Shown here piece after piece: positions 26,980-37,172 of a DNA stretch of 64,000 nt. The DNA comes from Pirellula sp. (GTDB taxonomy: Bacteria; Planctomycetota; Planctomycetia; Pirellulales; Lacipirellulaceae), in NCBI GenBank assembly GCA_013822725.1, contig PNKX01000005.1, positions 62,001-126,000 on the forward strand. The letters are read 5' to 3'. The position numbers were made by a program, and so were the translations under genes. The notes beneath the pieces were generated by a model. It saw only the letters and a list, made by a program, of their open reading frames with translations, searched no databases and was not told where the DNA came from. Positions within the stretch are counted from its first letter, which is position 1; every line of letters starts with the position of its first letter.

Positions 26980-29485
26980 AAGCGAGTTGGACTCTTGAGC
27001 CGCGCAGTGTTGCTCCCGCGAGTATCACTGCGAAAACCAACGTCACCGCTGCTGGTTCCGGCACGCTCGTTTGCAGACTACCGCCACTACCGGAGAACTC
27101 TTGCTGCCAAAGGAGGAAATCGTTGCCGTCAACCTGTCCGCTGCCGTCCGCATCGCCGCTGGCCGTGCCGCCGAACCCGGCCTGCCAGACGGCAAGGTCG
27201 GTCGCGTCAACGACGCCGTCGCCGTTGAAGTCTGCGGGGCTTGCCGGAGTCGTTCCCACCACGCTCAGGGCGAGCGTATCGACGCTGGTTGTCGTCGCCC
27301 AGGCTCGATCGCTTGGCAACGTCGGCAAACTGATCGCATCGAACGCGGTCAACCCGCCTGTCGCCTTCAGAATCGGAAACGAGTCGCCGATCGAAGGCAC
27401 GAAGCCACTCACCAACGAGACGTCCAAGGTTCCCCCCAGGTCAGCGTGGCCAAACACGAGGAGTTGGTCGAACTGTTTGAGCGTCGGGCTCGAATTGTCG
27501 GCGCCGCCGATTTCGAACGTCAGCCGCCCGCTCGCTTCTTGCAGATAGTCGCCGTCGATCGCCAGCACGCCGGTCGAAGCGCCGGGGCTGGTCGCCCCCG
27601 CATTGATCACCTCGCCGGCGAGCGTTCCCTTGCCGGCCAGCTTGCCGTTCGCGGCGAGATACAGCCCTTCAGTGACGTTGAGCATGCCCGATTCAGGGAT
27701 TTCCAGCGTCGTCTCGCCGCTGCCGCCGCCAAGCGTGAGTCGCCGCACGGTGACGTTGCCGCTCGGGCCTACCACCGTGGTTGGGCTGTTTGCAGACAAT
27801 TCAACCTTGTGGACGCTAGCCGGCGTCATGCCCAACGTCCAATGAACGGCTTCATCCCAATTCCCGTCTCCGGCGGTTCGCCAGCTCAGCTCGGGCGTAT
27901 AAAGCAGTGCTGCTTCGTCGCCGTTGGTGAAGGTCGCCTTATACGCAAGCTGTCCATGCTGGTTGAGCGCTCGCTGCCGTCCATCGCCGCCGCCCGAGCC
28001 GCCGACAAATTCCAGCGCTGCGATCGTGCGCCCCGCGACGACGTCTCCGGTGCGCGCGACCAACCGACCGTCGCCGCTGGCGTCCATCACCCACAACCCT
28101 TGCTCGTTCCCCGAGGCAACTCCGCCGGAGCCAACTTCCAGGGTGGCCGACATGGCCGCAACCCCGTCGACGTTGAAGGCAAGACTGCCGAACTCGGCAA
28201 ACTTGGCCGCCGGCGCCCCCGGAACGCCGCCGACCCCCGATCGCGCGACGAGCGATCCCGCCGATTCCCCGTCGGAAATCCAAACCCCCTTCGCCGTGCT
28301 GGGCGTCACGCCGCCGACGCTCGACTTCAACCCGCCCGCGAACAAGAGTTGCCCCGCGTCGTTCAGCAGCGGCACGTCAAGCGTTTCGAAGACCGTCCCC
28401 GGCAGGGTCGGCGCCTCGGCGCCAGTGCGGGCGACCAGTCGATTCGACTCGCCTGCATACAACCACAGCCCGCGATTATTGTCGGCCGTCACGTCGCCTG
28501 CGAGTTGAAGTTCGCCAACGTACGACACGGCGCCTGCGGAGTTGATGCGCAGGTCGGAAAACCCGCCGAACAACCCGCCGCTCACGCCGGCTGGCTCCCC
28601 GATATTTCGGCGAGCCACTAACACGTCGTCACTAGTGCCGCCGAGACGCCAAATTGCCAAAGCGTCCTGAGTCGTCACGTTGCCGTAATCGGAGACCAAG
28701 GATCCCAGGAGCGCCGTCTGGCCGGCGTTGTTGATCCCCTCTGCCGTCGGCACCAGAAACTTGGCCGCGACAACGCCGGGAACTTCACTGTCGAACTCGC
28801 GGACGAGGAGTTCGGTGGCGACGCCGTCGTTGCGCCACACGCCGCGCGAATTCGTGGTATTGATGCCCCCCACGCTCCGTTTCAAGCGCGAACTGAAGGC
28901 GACTGCATCCTGCGGGGCGTGCAGCAGCTGAAATCCGAACGTGTCATACTGCGCTGATCCCAGCTGCGGGCCAGGGACGCCGGGAGTCGCCGAGAGCGCA
29001 ATCGTCGATCGGCCGCCGTCGCGCGATGCTCGCCACAAACCTTGCTTGCCGGCGTCGGTGGCCCCTTTGAAGACGACGTCGCCGTCATCGGCGATCGAAG
29101 ACGCAGCGAACGACGAGAAACTCGCTCCGCCGTCGAGATCGCCGGCGCCTTTCCGAGCGAGCAGATCACGGAGAGCGCCATCCACAAACCAAAGCGCGGC
29201 GTCGTTGTGCGAACCGACGTCGCCCACGCCATCGGCCAGCTGCACCTGCAGAACCACCTGGCCGGAGTTGTTCAGCTTCGGCGCTGCCACGCCGGCGAGC
29301 AACGCGCCGCCGCCGCCCGGTTGCGGATCGCCGCTGATCGCCAGGATCTGCTGTTCGGCCCAACCAACGTTCGGCGAGCTGCAAATGCCCTCAGCGAACG
29401 TTAGGACCGCAATCGCGGCAAATGGCGAACGGAAAACAGTACGGTAGAGGCGCAGCGCAACGCTGCCCAACGGACGTTGGCCCAT
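26969..29485 (-). CDS. Large secreted NxxGxxAF-repeat / dockerin / PEP-CTERM protein
   Basis: An 838-residue exported protein. After the signal peptide (to about WAEQ, 45) come repeated units with the pattern LNNSGQVVLQ, INNAGQTALLG, INSAGAVSYVG and LNDAGQLLFAG, the NxxGxxAF tandem-repeat type. A beta-helix-like stretch (about 560-700) follows. A dockerin-like pair DFNGDGVVDATDLAVWQ and DADGSGQVDGNDFLLWQ comes next, then VPEPAAVTLVF with the hydrophobic helix of a PEP-CTERM tail. The usual Arg-rich end is replaced by GSRVQLASPI, whose last residues and stop come from a palindromic repeat. A surface role is likely; ligand unknown. Confidence 0.85.
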   Translation of the reverse strand: MGQRPLGSVALRLYRTVFRSPFAAIAVLTFAEGICSSPNVGWAEQQILAISGDPQPGGGGALLAGVAAPKLNNSGQVVLQVQLADGVGDVGSHNDAALWFVDGALRDLLARKGAGDLDGGASFSSFAASSIADDGDVVFKGATDAGKQGLWRASRDGGRSTIALSATPGVPGPQLGSAQYDTFGFQLLHAPQDAVAFSSRLKRSVGGINTTNSRGVWRNDGVATELLVREFDSEVPGVVAAKFLVPTAEGINNAGQTALLGSLVSDYGNVTTQDALAIWRLGGTSDDVLVARRNIGEPAGVSGGLFGGFSDLRINSAGAVSYVGELQLAGDVTADNNRGLWLYAGESNRLVARTGAEAPTLPGTVFETLDVPLLNDAGQLLFAGGLKSSVGGVTPSTAKGVWISDGESAGSLVARSGVGGVPGAPAAKFAEFGSLAFNVDGVAAMSATLEVGSGGVASGNEQGLWVMDASGDGRLVARTGDVVAGRTIAALEFVGGSGGGDGRQRALNQHGQLAYKATFTNGDEAALLYTPELSWRTAGDGNWDEAVHWTLGMTPASVHKVELSANSPTTVVGPSGNVTVRRLTLGGGSGETTLEIPESGMLNVTEGLYLAANGKLAGKGTLAGEVINAGATSPGASTGVLAIDGDYLQEASGRLTFEIGGADNSSPTLKQFDQLLVFGHADLGGTLDVSLVSGFVPSIGDSFPILKATGGLTAFDAISLPTLPSDRAWATTTSVDTLALSVVGTTPASPADFNGDGVVDATDLAVWQAGFGGTASGDADGSGQVDGNDFLLWQQEFSGSGGSLQTSVPEPAAVTLVFAVILAGATLRGSRVQLASPI

Positions 29486-29920
29486 GTGGCGACTCCAAGG
29501 AGTACACGGCGTGAGCCTTCCATGGAGAATTGGTCAACGAATCCGTCCGCGGCGAAAACAAGATCGTCGCCGCTGATTTGAGTTTGGGTAAGATAGCTGC
29601 GGTGTGTGAGTATTGCAATCAACTTTATGTGTTATTTGGTGGAAAAGCTTGAGTTGTCCGAAAATGCCGCAGATTCGATGTCGCTTTGCGATATGTTGCC
29701 CATCGTTGTGAGGTTTCTTGCGGTTGCGTACCATAAAAGGCCGCCCACGCGGCGTGCTGTTCAGTGGCGCGACATGCCGAAAGGCTCAGCCGGGCCCAGG
29801 AATGTTCCGGGCGTCTTGGCACTATCTCGGGCCGAGATTTGATCCCGCTTGCGCGATAAGTTCAGTTAGCGTCGGTAGTTGCGGTAGGACGAACATCATT
29901 TCCCAGCGGCGGCTTGATTC
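29486..29920. other. Divergent intergenic region upstream of the PEP-CTERM and galK genes
   Basis: 435 bases with noticeably lower GC (around 29600-29720), containing no convincing gene. As the only space between two divergently transcribed genes it should hold both promoters. No specific operator was recognised. Confidence 0.5.
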
Positions 29921-31138
29921 ATGACCTCCTCACTTGCGACCATCAACGACGAATTCCTCTCCCCGTCGCTTCCCGAGCAGGTCGCCGCGGTCAAAAGCCG
30001 TTACGCCGAAGTCTTCGGCAACCCGCCGCAGTGGGTCGTCGCCGCCCCCGGTCGGGTGAATCTCATCGGCGAGCACACCGACTACAACGCCGGGTTCGTC
30101 TTCCCGCTGGCGATCGAGCGTTACACCGTTATCGCCGCCGGCCGGCCGCTCCGCACGACAGCGAGCGACGCCATCCGCGTCCACAGCACGCTGTTCGATG
30201 AGACCGCCGAGTTCTCCCTCAGCAACCTCGAACCAGAGCGACGCGATTGGACCAGCTACCTCCGCGGCGCCTTCGCCGGCTGCCTGGAGCGCGGCTTGCA
30301 GCCCGGGACGCTCGATTTGCTTGTTGATTCGAAAGTCCCGCAAGGAGGGGGCCTCTCGAGCAGCGCCGCCCTCGAAGTCGCCACGGCGACGCTCGTCGAA
30401 GCGGTGACCGGCCGTACGCTCGATCGGGTCGACAAGTCGCGTCTCGCCCAAACGGCCGAGCATGTTTACGCCGGCATGCCGTGCGGCATCATGGACCAGT
30501 TCAGCTCGGCCCTCGGCGCCGCCGGCAAGCTGCTGCTGATCGACTGCCGCACCGAAACGGCTGAGCTGATCCCGCTCGACGATCCCAGCGTCGCGTTGCT
30601 GGTGATCAACAGCAACGTCAAGCATGAACTAACCGGCAGCGAATATCCCGATCGCCGCGCCCAGTGCGAGCAATCCGCGAAACTGCTCGGCGTTGCGATG
30701 CTCCGCGACGTGACCTCGAAGCAACTCGAAGCGAATCGCGGCCAGCTTGCTCCGCTCCTCTATCGCCGGGCCCACCACGTCGTCGGTGAGATCGAGCGGA
30801 CCACCCGCGCCGCCGCCGCGCTGCAGGCGGGCGACTGGCCGCTGGTGGGCGAATTGATGTACGCCAGTCACGATTCGTTACGCGACGACTTTGAGGTGAG
30901 CTGCCCGGAACTCGACGTGCTTGTCGAAGCGGCCCGCGAGGTCGGCGCCGACGGCGGCGTCATCGGCGCCCGCATGACCGGCGGCGGTTTCGGCGGCTGC
31001 ATCGTCGCCCTCGTTCGCGCTGGGCGCGAACGAGAAATCGCCGACCGCATCGCCGCCGCGTACCGCGCGCGAACCGGCATCGAGGCGACGGCGTTCGTCA
31101 CCAAACCAGCGCGTGGGGCGCATATCGTCGAAGGGTAG
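29921..31138 (+). CDS. galK: Galactokinase
   Basis: A 405-residue GHMP kinase. The family signature GRVNLIGEHTDYNAGFVFP lies at the sugar-binding site, VPQGGGLSSSAALEV is the phosphate-binding motif 2, and MTGGGFGGCIVALV is motif 3. It phosphorylates galactose at C1 in the Leloir pathway. No galT or galE is adjacent. The length is normal. The next gene, on the opposite strand, is a sialate O-acetylesterase, so a loose sugar-use context is possible. Confidence 0.93.
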   Translation: MTSSLATINDEFLSPSLPEQVAAVKSRYAEVFGNPPQWVVAAPGRVNLIGEHTDYNAGFVFPLAIERYTVIAAGRPLRTTASDAIRVHSTLFDETAEFSLSNLEPERRDWTSYLRGAFAGCLERGLQPGTLDLLVDSKVPQGGGLSSSAALEVATATLVEAVTGRTLDRVDKSRLAQTAEHVYAGMPCGIMDQFSSALGAAGKLLLIDCRTETAELIPLDDPSVALLVINSNVKHELTGSEYPDRRAQCEQSAKLLGVAMLRDVTSKQLEANRGQLAPLLYRRAHHVVGEIERTTRAAAALQAGDWPLVGELMYASHDSLRDDFEVSCPELDVLVEAAREVGADGGVIGARMTGGGFGGCIVALVRAGREREIADRIAAAYRARTGIEATAFVTKPARGAHIVEG

Positions 31139-31160
31139 GGGGGGCAGCGTGGGCTCCCGG

Positions 31161-31300
31161 CGCCCCGCCCGCCGCGAGCGGACGGGGCTAAATGGGCGGC
31201 AGCGGCGTTGTTGATCGATCGCGGGATCGATCAATTGGTTGTGGATGCAACGCTGCCGCCGGTGCACGCCCATTTAGCCGCGTGGCGATAGCCCGCGCGT
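31161..31300. repeat. CATTTAGCC palindromic repeat, copy 4 (arms everted)
   Basis: GACGGGGCTAAATGGGCG at 31181-31198 and GCCCATTTAGCCGCG at 31268-31282 face outward compared with other copies, leaving a spacer containing its own small palindrome GATCGATC. It sits in the convergent gap between galK and the esterase. Confidence 0.7.
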
Positions 31301-31311
31301 CGGCGAAACGG

Positions 31312-32769
31312 TTACTTGCTCGTCCGAAACGGCACGGCCGGCAGCCCTTCGGCGTTGAACAGATTCCCGTCGGGGAACGCCGCCCAGTTGTAGCGCACCA
31401 CCGTCGGTTCGCTTACGCCGTCAGCCGAGACGATCACCTCGGCGCCTTCAATCACCGCGGTCGCCGGAACGAACTTTCCGTCGGCCCCGGCGACTTCAAA
31501 ACCCTTCACGGCGCCTTCGGCCTTCAGCCCGCCGCCGATCTGATCGAAGGTCACATGGGCCTTGCCGTCGGCAACCTTCAGTTCCTTATACATCGGACCG
31601 GAGTAAACGATGTCCTCGCCGTGAGCGACCTTCCGTGCGGCCAGGGCCAGCCGCTTGCCGACGTCTTGCTTGTTACGCGGGTGGATGTCCTTCTGGTCTC
31701 CGATATCGATCGCCACCGCCATGCCGGTGTTAGGCGACTCGAGCGTTTCCGTCTGGGCCTCGCGCAGGAAAGGCCACGTGTCGCCCCCCGGCTCAAATGC
31801 GGCGAGTTGCACGAGCAGGAACGGAAACTCGCCCTGGCCCCAGCGGTTCCGCCAATCGGCGATCATCAACTTCGAGAGTTCGGCGTATTGCTCATGCCGG
31901 CCGGCGTTGCTTTCGCCTTGGTACCAGATGGCGCCCCGAATGCCGTACGGAATGACCGTCGAGAGCATGCCGTTGAACAGCGACGCGGGTTGATCCATCG
32001 GCCGATCCTGGCGGTGCTTCTTCTCGTCGTCGGTCGTAGGTTCCTTGTCGGCGTAGGCCAGGGCCTCCTTGAACGTGTCGCTCGACTCGAGCGCTTCACG
32101 GCTCGTCCACGCTTCCATCTGGGTGCCGCCCCAGTTGCAACCGATCAGCCCGATCGGAACGTTTAGTTCCTTGTGCAGGTCGCGAGCGAAGAAGTAGGCG
32201 ACGGCCGAGAAGTCGCCAATATTCTCTGGCTTGATGGGCTGCCAACCAGCTGACTTGAACGAATCGAGAGGCGTCGCCGCCACGACGTTGGGAACGTCAA
32301 CAAAGCGAATTTCCGGCCAATCGGCGGCGGCGATTTCGCTTTCGGCGTCGTTGGTGAGCTTCATCGGCCATTCCATGTTCGATTGGCCCGAAGCGACCCA
32401 GACGTCGCCGACCAGGATGTCGGTCATGTGGACGGTTTCATCACCCGATTTCACCGCCAGTTCGAGCGGCCCGCCGCCCGCCTTGAGGGGCCCGAAGCTC
32501 ACCGTCCACTTGCCGTCGGCGTCGGCGGTCGCTTCCTTCGTGGCGCCTGCGAGTTGCACCTCAACCTTGGCTCCGGGCGCCGCATGGCCCCAGATCGGCA
32601 GCTTGATGTCGCGCTGCAACACCATGTGGTCAGAGAAAATCGACGCGAGCGATAAGGCGGTCGCCGTTTTCGCCTCCGCCGTGGCCTGTTGGGCGACGGC
32701 CAGCGGAGCCGTCGCGGTGATGGTGAGAAGGGTCAGCGCCGAGACAAAGGTGCGTGCCGCAAGATTCAT
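31312..32769 (-). CDS. Sialate O-acetylesterase family protein
   Basis: A 485-residue exported protein with signal peptide (to about VAVAQQA). The SGNH-hydrolase block VASGQSNMEWPM carries the catalytic Ser, and AIWYQGESNAG is the other family hallmark. A jelly-roll-like insertion precedes and follows. It should remove O-acetyl groups from sialic acid or other acetylated sugars in the periplasm or outside the cell, a common planctomycete activity on sulfated or acetylated polysaccharides. Substrate is inferred from family. Confidence 0.9.
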   Translation of the reverse strand: MNLAARTFVSALTLLTITATAPLAVAQQATAEAKTATALSLASIFSDHMVLQRDIKLPIWGHAAPGAKVEVQLAGATKEATADADGKWTVSFGPLKAGGGPLELAVKSGDETVHMTDILVGDVWVASGQSNMEWPMKLTNDAESEIAAADWPEIRFVDVPNVVAATPLDSFKSAGWQPIKPENIGDFSAVAYFFARDLHKELNVPIGLIGCNWGGTQMEAWTSREALESSDTFKEALAYADKEPTTDDEKKHRQDRPMDQPASLFNGMLSTVIPYGIRGAIWYQGESNAGRHEQYAELSKLMIADWRNRWGQGEFPFLLVQLAAFEPGGDTWPFLREAQTETLESPNTGMAVAIDIGDQKDIHPRNKQDVGKRLALAARKVAHGEDIVYSGPMYKELKVADGKAHVTFDQIGGGLKAEGAVKGFEVAGADGKFVPATAVIEGAEVIVSADGVSEPTVVRYNWAAFPDGNLFNAEGLPAVPFRTSK

Positions 32770-32929
32770 GGCAAGAAAATCCCCAGGGCCGGAATACAGA
32801 AACCAGGCTGGCTGACGAGAAGTCGAAAAGGCCTAACGGCCAGCCGGGTCGCATTGTAACAGGGCGGGGCGCGAGAAGAAAACCGCCCAAGGATGGCCAA
32901 CTTAGCCCACGGTCAGTGACCGGGGGGAA

Positions 32930-33778
32930 TCACGCAGCCCGCCGCGTCTCATCGGGCTTCACAACGCGATGCTTATCGGGCCCCTGCTTCTTTCGCCGCA
33001 GGCGATTCCCCAGGTCGAGCAGCCCAGGCGCCCAGCGCTTCACCAGGTACGTCAGCCGCGCATAAGGCTGAACGACTACGACGCCATGATTCCGGTAGAT
33101 CGCCCGGACCGCGCGATTGGCAATCGCTTCCGGCGTCGTCAGCAGCCACCGCGGCGGTTGCTTATTCTCTTTGATATCGGCGCCGTGAGGCGCCGCTGCG
33201 AAGAGGTTCGTGTCAACCAAACCAGGACAGAGCGCCGTGACGCCAATGCCGTGCCGCGAATATTCCGCCCGCAGGGTTTCGCTCAAGCCGACGAGCGCAA
33301 ACTTGCTGGTGGTGTAAGCGGCGACGCGGCTCATGCCGACCAAGCCGCAGATGCTCGCCACGTTGAGAATATGGGCCTCATCCCGCGAGATCAGCGTCGG
33401 CAAGAGTTCGCGAATCAGCTGAATGGGAGCCTGCAGGTTGATCGCCAGCAGCTTCTCCCAATGGTCCGCCGACATCTTGTGCGTGCGACCGTAGTAGGTG
33501 ATGCCGGCGTTGTTCACCAGAATGTCGACGCCGCCCCATTGGTCGAGCAGATTGGCGACGGCCGCCGAAACATGGGCTGGCTGGCTCAGGTCGCAGTGAC
33601 GTCCCAACACGTCGACGCCGCGTCCTTTCGCCTCGCCGACGACGCTCGCCAGTGCGACGGGATTGACGTCGAGCAGATAGAGACGCGCCCCTTCGTCCGC
33701 CAGCCGGAGGGCGATCGCTCGCCCAATTCCCGACGCGGCGCCGGTAACGAGCGCAGTCTTCCCACGAATCTGTCGCAT
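32930..33778 (-). CDS. Short-chain dehydrogenase/reductase
   Basis: 282 residues from an ATG at 33778 (the frame runs further upstream, but the Rossmann fold begins here and CTAGGGGG precedes). NAD(P)-binding TGAASGIGRAIALRLA, NNAG structural motif and catalytic YTTSK (Tyr and Lys) after a conserved ASICG Ser are all present. Substrate unknown. The C-terminus is basic (RRKKQGPDKHRVVKPDETRR). It is downstream of, and same-strand with, the PhyH dioxygenase gene but separated by a terminator. Confidence 0.9.
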   Translation of the reverse strand: MRQIRGKTALVTGAASGIGRAIALRLADEGARLYLLDVNPVALASVVGEAKGRGVDVLGRHCDLSQPAHVSAAVANLLDQWGGVDILVNNAGITYYGRTHKMSADHWEKLLAINLQAPIQLIRELLPTLISRDEAHILNVASICGLVGMSRVAAYTTSKFALVGLSETLRAEYSRHGIGVTALCPGLVDTNLFAAAPHGADIKENKQPPRWLLTTPEAIANRAVRAIYRNHGVVVVQPYARLTYLVKRWAPGLLDLGNRLRRKKQGPDKHRVVKPDETRRAA

Positions 33779-33861
33779 CCGCCGAGGGCCCCCTAGTCGA
33801 ATAACGGCAACAACGAAGCGTTGCTGATCGTTTATCGGCGTAATCTGCGAGGCAACCAAAC

Positions 33862-33893
33862 AAAAACAGCCCCGACCGTTAAGGTCGGGGCTG
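33862..33893 (-). terminator. Rho-independent terminator downstream of the PhyH gene
   Basis: An 11-bp perfect stem (CAGCCCCGACC with GGTCGGGGCTG, 33867-33877 and 33883-33893) and five-base loop, followed on the minus strand by TTTTTG. It lies about 140 bases after the dioxygenase stop and just before the SDR gene. Confidence 0.75.
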
Positions 33894-33904
33894 CTCGTTG
33901 CCAT

Positions 33905-34030
33905 TCATCCCCCTCCCTTGAAGGGAGGGGCTAGGGGAGGGATTTCCGACGCTCGCCACGAAACGCGGCAAACCTTTAAATAAGTTCGAAACCCCCTCAC
34001 CCAACCTCTCCCCGCAGGGGAGAGGAGTTA
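33905..34030. repeat. CCCTCCC-type inverted repeat
   Basis: CCCCTCCCTTGAAGGGAGGGG (written here as halves CCCCTCCCTT and GAAGGGAGGGG), followed after a spacer by CCCAACCTCTCCCC-GCAGGGGAGAGG. The same CCCTCCCCCTTGAGGGGAGG type recurs at about 59925-59957 upstream of prfA. Confidence 0.6.
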
Positions 34031-34035
34031 AACCA

Positions 34036-35139
34036 CTAGGCAGCCTTCCGCAGCGGCAACCCTTGCGAGTCGTACGACGGATCGGCCAGCTTCTTCGTCC
34101 GGCTCAGCATGTACCGGTCTTCGCCCCGGAGCGACACGACGCCCCAGTTGTCGAGGTGGTACTTGCCGCCATTGTAAACGCTACGGTACTTCTTCACGCC
34201 GGGGTAGACCGCGAGGTTGGTCGGCACGGCACGCAGGTTAAACGCCAACCGGTGACGGTCGGTCGTGTTCGCTTGCGAGCCATGGATGCAGCGTTCCATG
34301 AAGATAATGAACTGGCCCGACTTGCAAGGGACGCGAACGACCTTGCTCGGGTCACGATCGTATTCCAGCGAGTAAGCGGCGTTGTAGAAGCCTTCTTCGC
34401 CGCCGAACTTGACCGTGTGCATCTGGTTGTGCGAACCGCGAACGAAATCCAGGCAACCATTTTCGTGGGTCGCGTCGTCGACCGCGATCCAGACGGTCAG
34501 CTGGAAGATCTCGTCGCGATTGGCCGGGTGCAGAGCCGGCACCTGGTAATCTTCCACCATGAACGTGCTGGCCTGATGGAATTGAATCGCCGGCGCCTTC
34601 GGCGGCTTGTGGAACATCTGCGTCCGCCAGACGTTGAGGTCCGGACCCAGAATCTGGGCCAGACGCTCGGTGATGGCGGGGTGCTTCATGTAGCCCCACA
34701 GACGCGGGTTTTCGAAGTGACGATCGCGCGGCGTGACGAACCCGTAGGTCTTCGACACCGACTTCTCGGCGTCGAGCATGTCCTTGCGAAAGTCGGCCAT
34801 TTCCGCGGGGTCGAACGCATCGAGCGGACCGATGAATCCGTCTTCGTAAAATTTGCGCAGCTGCTTCTCGGTAAGCCGCCACTTCGGCTCGACGACTACC
34901 TTGGGCTCACAGTTGGCTGGCACCTTGAACTCGCACGGCTGGTCGATGTAGGCGCGGGTTAGGCCCGAGCTGATGAGCACCCAGTAAACCTTGAAGTCCC
35001 AGTTCTTGATGATGTTGCGAATGTCCCGGGGCAGAAAGAACGTCGGCAGCCGCGTCGCCTTATAGATCATCAGCATGGTGAGGACCGGCAGCGCGATCGC
35101 CCGTTGCCACATCGGCCGGACTTTCGGATGGAGATTCAT
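34036..35139 (-). CDS. Phytanoyl-CoA dioxygenase (PhyH) family protein
   Basis: 367 residues from the ATG at 35139 (AAGGAAG just upstream). A PhyH-type Fe(II)/2-oxoglutarate oxygenase: FQLTVWIAVDDATHENGCL, the iron-binding facial-triad part FHQASTFMVEDYQ and later RCIHGSQANTTDRHRLAFNL with the distal His and the Arg that binds 2-oxoglutarate. A hydrophobic N-terminal stretch may associate it with the membrane. Substrate unknown; the adjacent SDR could oxidise its hydroxylated product (inference). Confidence 0.85.
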   Translation of the reverse strand: MNLHPKVRPMWQRAIALPVLTMLMIYKATRLPTFFLPRDIRNIIKNWDFKVYWVLISSGLTRAYIDQPCEFKVPANCEPKVVVEPKWRLTEKQLRKFYEDGFIGPLDAFDPAEMADFRKDMLDAEKSVSKTYGFVTPRDRHFENPRLWGYMKHPAITERLAQILGPDLNVWRTQMFHKPPKAPAIQFHQASTFMVEDYQVPALHPANRDEIFQLTVWIAVDDATHENGCLDFVRGSHNQMHTVKFGGEEGFYNAAYSLEYDRDPSKVVRVPCKSGQFIIFMERCIHGSQANTTDRHRLAFNLRAVPTNLAVYPGVKKYRSVYNGGKYHLDNWGVVSLRGEDRYMLSRTKKLADPSYDSQGLPLRKAA

Positions 35140-35710
35140 GGACTTCGCTTCCTTGCGAAAAGGGGAGAGAATAGACGCTTGCCGCAAGTCGCCGCGGGGC
35201 GTGCTATCACGCGACCCGGCCGCCTAGGCAAAATTTCGTGGATGAATCAGTTATCGGAGCGACCGGGAGGTTTGATTCAATGAATTCCCGTACCTGACGA
35301 CGGCGTCAGCATGTTCGACAGGGAAGCCACCGGTCGGGCGGCTGTTACTGGTTCGGGCAGGGCTTTGCACCTAGATCTGTGGGAGGGGTCTCTGACCCCG
35401 AAGCGACGTTGCGTCGTCACAACTGCTTGCAGCGGTGAACGAAATCGGCGTCGGAGACGCCTCCCACAAACGACTTATGGTGTAAAGCCGGTCGGGCAGT
35501 CGCCAGATTGACATTCGGGCTCACCCGGGCGTGCACTATTCTGGTCGTTACGGCCTTCCGCACCCCAGGCGCCATGCATAAAAATTAAATGACGCCCCTC
35601 AGCCGCGGCGCGTGTACGATAGCATCGTGGGCCTTCGCCCACTTATTCGCTTATTATTGGCCGTCGTCGACGGCTCGACTCTTTTCGCCTGACTTATGGA
35701 GCCCCCACCC
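35140..35710. other. Divergent intergenic region with a GTGGGAGG repeat
   Basis: No gene seen. At 35380-35470 there is TGTGGGAGGGGTCTCTGACC and, in inverse, GTCGGAGACGCCTCCCACA, another hairpin-forming intergenic repeat. The promoters for the dioxygenase and the DUF1559 gene should be here. Confidence 0.55.
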
Positions 35711-36685
35711 ATGAGCACCCCCCGCCATTCCCGATCGGCCGGCTTCACGCTGGTCGAGCTCCTGGTCGTCATTGCTATCATCGGCGTGCTAGTGGCCCTG
35801 CTGCTGCCGGCCGTCCAAGCGGCGCGCGAGGCCGCGCGGCGGATGTCGTGCCAGAACGCCATCCGCCAGTGGGCGCTGGCGATGCAAAACCATCACGACG
35901 CCGTGAAGGCTCTTCCCGAGGGGAACCGTCCCGAACCAACGCGCCGCACATGGGTCGTCTACACATGGCCGTATGTGGAGAACGGCGGCGCTGCTCTCGT
36001 CTTTGACGAGAAGAAGAATTTCTACGAGGCGCCGAACACCATCCAGAATACGACCAACGGCATCTATGCTTCGACCGCGCCGATCTATTATTGCGCCAGT
36101 GATCGACCCGGGGCGTTGTGGAAAGGCGACCCTTACTGGCGGGCTCGCGGGAACTATGTGATCAATTGGGGTAACTTCAAAGTCCCCCATGACCAGACGA
36201 TCGCTCAAATCGAAGCCAGCGGAAAAGTGCTCGCCCTTGCTCCGTTCGGCTGGGAAGATTTGCGAAATCCAAAACTACCGCGGACGACGAAGTTTGCCGA
36301 ATTCACCGACGGCACTTCAAATACGATGCTCCTCTCGGAGGTCGTGTTCCCCAGTTCTGATGAAGTCTTTGACATCCGTGGCGACTTTCTCAATGACGGC
36401 GATCCGTGCACGCAGTACATGACGATCAACACGCCGAACACGACCGTGGCGGATGTCTCAGGATTCGTTCCGCCAAAAGGAAATCCGCCCCAACAATACA
36501 ATCCAGCCGATCCGCCTTACACCGACGCTGGCGGCGCCGCGCATAAGGCAGCTCGTAGCCGTCACCCGGGCGGCGTTAACGTCGCCTTTGCCGACGGATC
36601 AGTGCGCATGATTCAGGATGGCGTCACGCCGGTTGTATGGCAGGCGATGGGCAGCATGAACGGCGAAGAAGTGGTCGCCGAATGA
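35711..36685 (+). CDS. DUF1559 prepilin-like protein
   Basis: 324 residues from the ATG at 35711 (TGGAG upstream). The N-terminus has a type IV prepilin cleavage/methylation signal, [20 protein letters not shown], followed directly by [18 protein letters not shown], the hallmark of planctomycete DUF1559 proteins. The C-terminal [17 protein letters not shown] block is also family-typical. It would be processed by prepilin peptidase and exposed on the periplasmic side; planctomycetes carry dozens, function unknown. The following lipoprotein gene is the usual partner. Confidence 0.95.
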   Translation: MSTPRHSRSAGFTLVELLVVIAIIGVLVALLLPAVQAAREAARRMSCQNAIRQWALAMQNHHDAVKALPEGNRPEPTRRTWVVYTWPYVENGGAALVFDEKKNFYEAPNTIQNTTNGIYASTAPIYYCASDRPGALWKGDPYWRARGNYVINWGNFKVPHDQTIAQIEASGKVLALAPFGWEDLRNPKLPRTTKFAEFTDGTSNTMLLSEVVFPSSDEVFDIRGDFLNDGDPCTQYMTINTPNTTVADVSGFVPPKGNPPQQYNPADPPYTDAGGAAHKAARSRHPGGVNVAFADGSVRMIQDGVTPVVWQAMGSMNGEEVVAE

Positions 36686-36741
36686 TCGACGCCGAGCGGC
36701 GTCCTCCCCGCCAAAACTCTTCAGAATCGAGGATTGCCGCA

Positions 36742-37149
36742 ATGGTATGTTGTACGTCGAAGCTGCTCAGTTCATTGTTCGTAATCGCCCTGCTCGCTGG
36801 ATGCTCTTCGAAGCCCGCAGGCGGCACGGTCAAAGGGACGGTGACTCTCGACGGCCAACCCCTCGCGACTGGCCGGATTCTGTTCATCGCGGTCGATCAA
36901 GGCTCGCCATCGGCCGAAGCGGCAATCACCGCCGGCCAGTTCGAAACCCTCGTCCTGCCCGGCGACAAGCGGGTCGAAATCCGCTCTCCAAAAGTCACCG
37001 GCAAAAAGAAAATGTACAACACCCCCGACAGCCCCACAATCGACACGGTCGTGGAGCTTCTCCCCGCCAAGTACAACGTCAACAGTGAACTCAAGATGAC
37101 GGTCGACGGCACGGCCCAAGAGCAGAAGTTCGACCTGCTGAGCAAGTAA
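36742..37149 (+). CDS. Small lipoprotein (DUF1559 partner)
   Basis: 135 residues from an ATG at 36742 with GAGGA upstream. The lipobox LLAGCSS places Cys at about residue 20. The mature part begins GGTVKGTVTLDGQPLATGRI, a transthyretin/carboxypeptidase-regulatory-like beta fold. It follows the DUF1559 gene by 56 bases in the same direction, a pairing seen throughout planctomycete genomes. Function unknown. Confidence 0.85.
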   Translation: MVCCTSKLLSSLFVIALLAGCSSKPAGGTVKGTVTLDGQPLATGRILFIAVDQGSPSAEAAITAGQFETLVLPGDKRVEIRSPKVTGKKKMYNTPDSPTIDTVVELLPAKYNVNSELKMTVDGTAQEQKFDLLSK

Positions 37150-37172
37150 CCGCCGCCGCGCTCTCTTTCTTT

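Noticed and set aside
29606..29842. 78-codon open frame upstream of galK
   Set aside because: No ribosome site and no recognisable domain; it lies in the region expected to hold divergent promoters.
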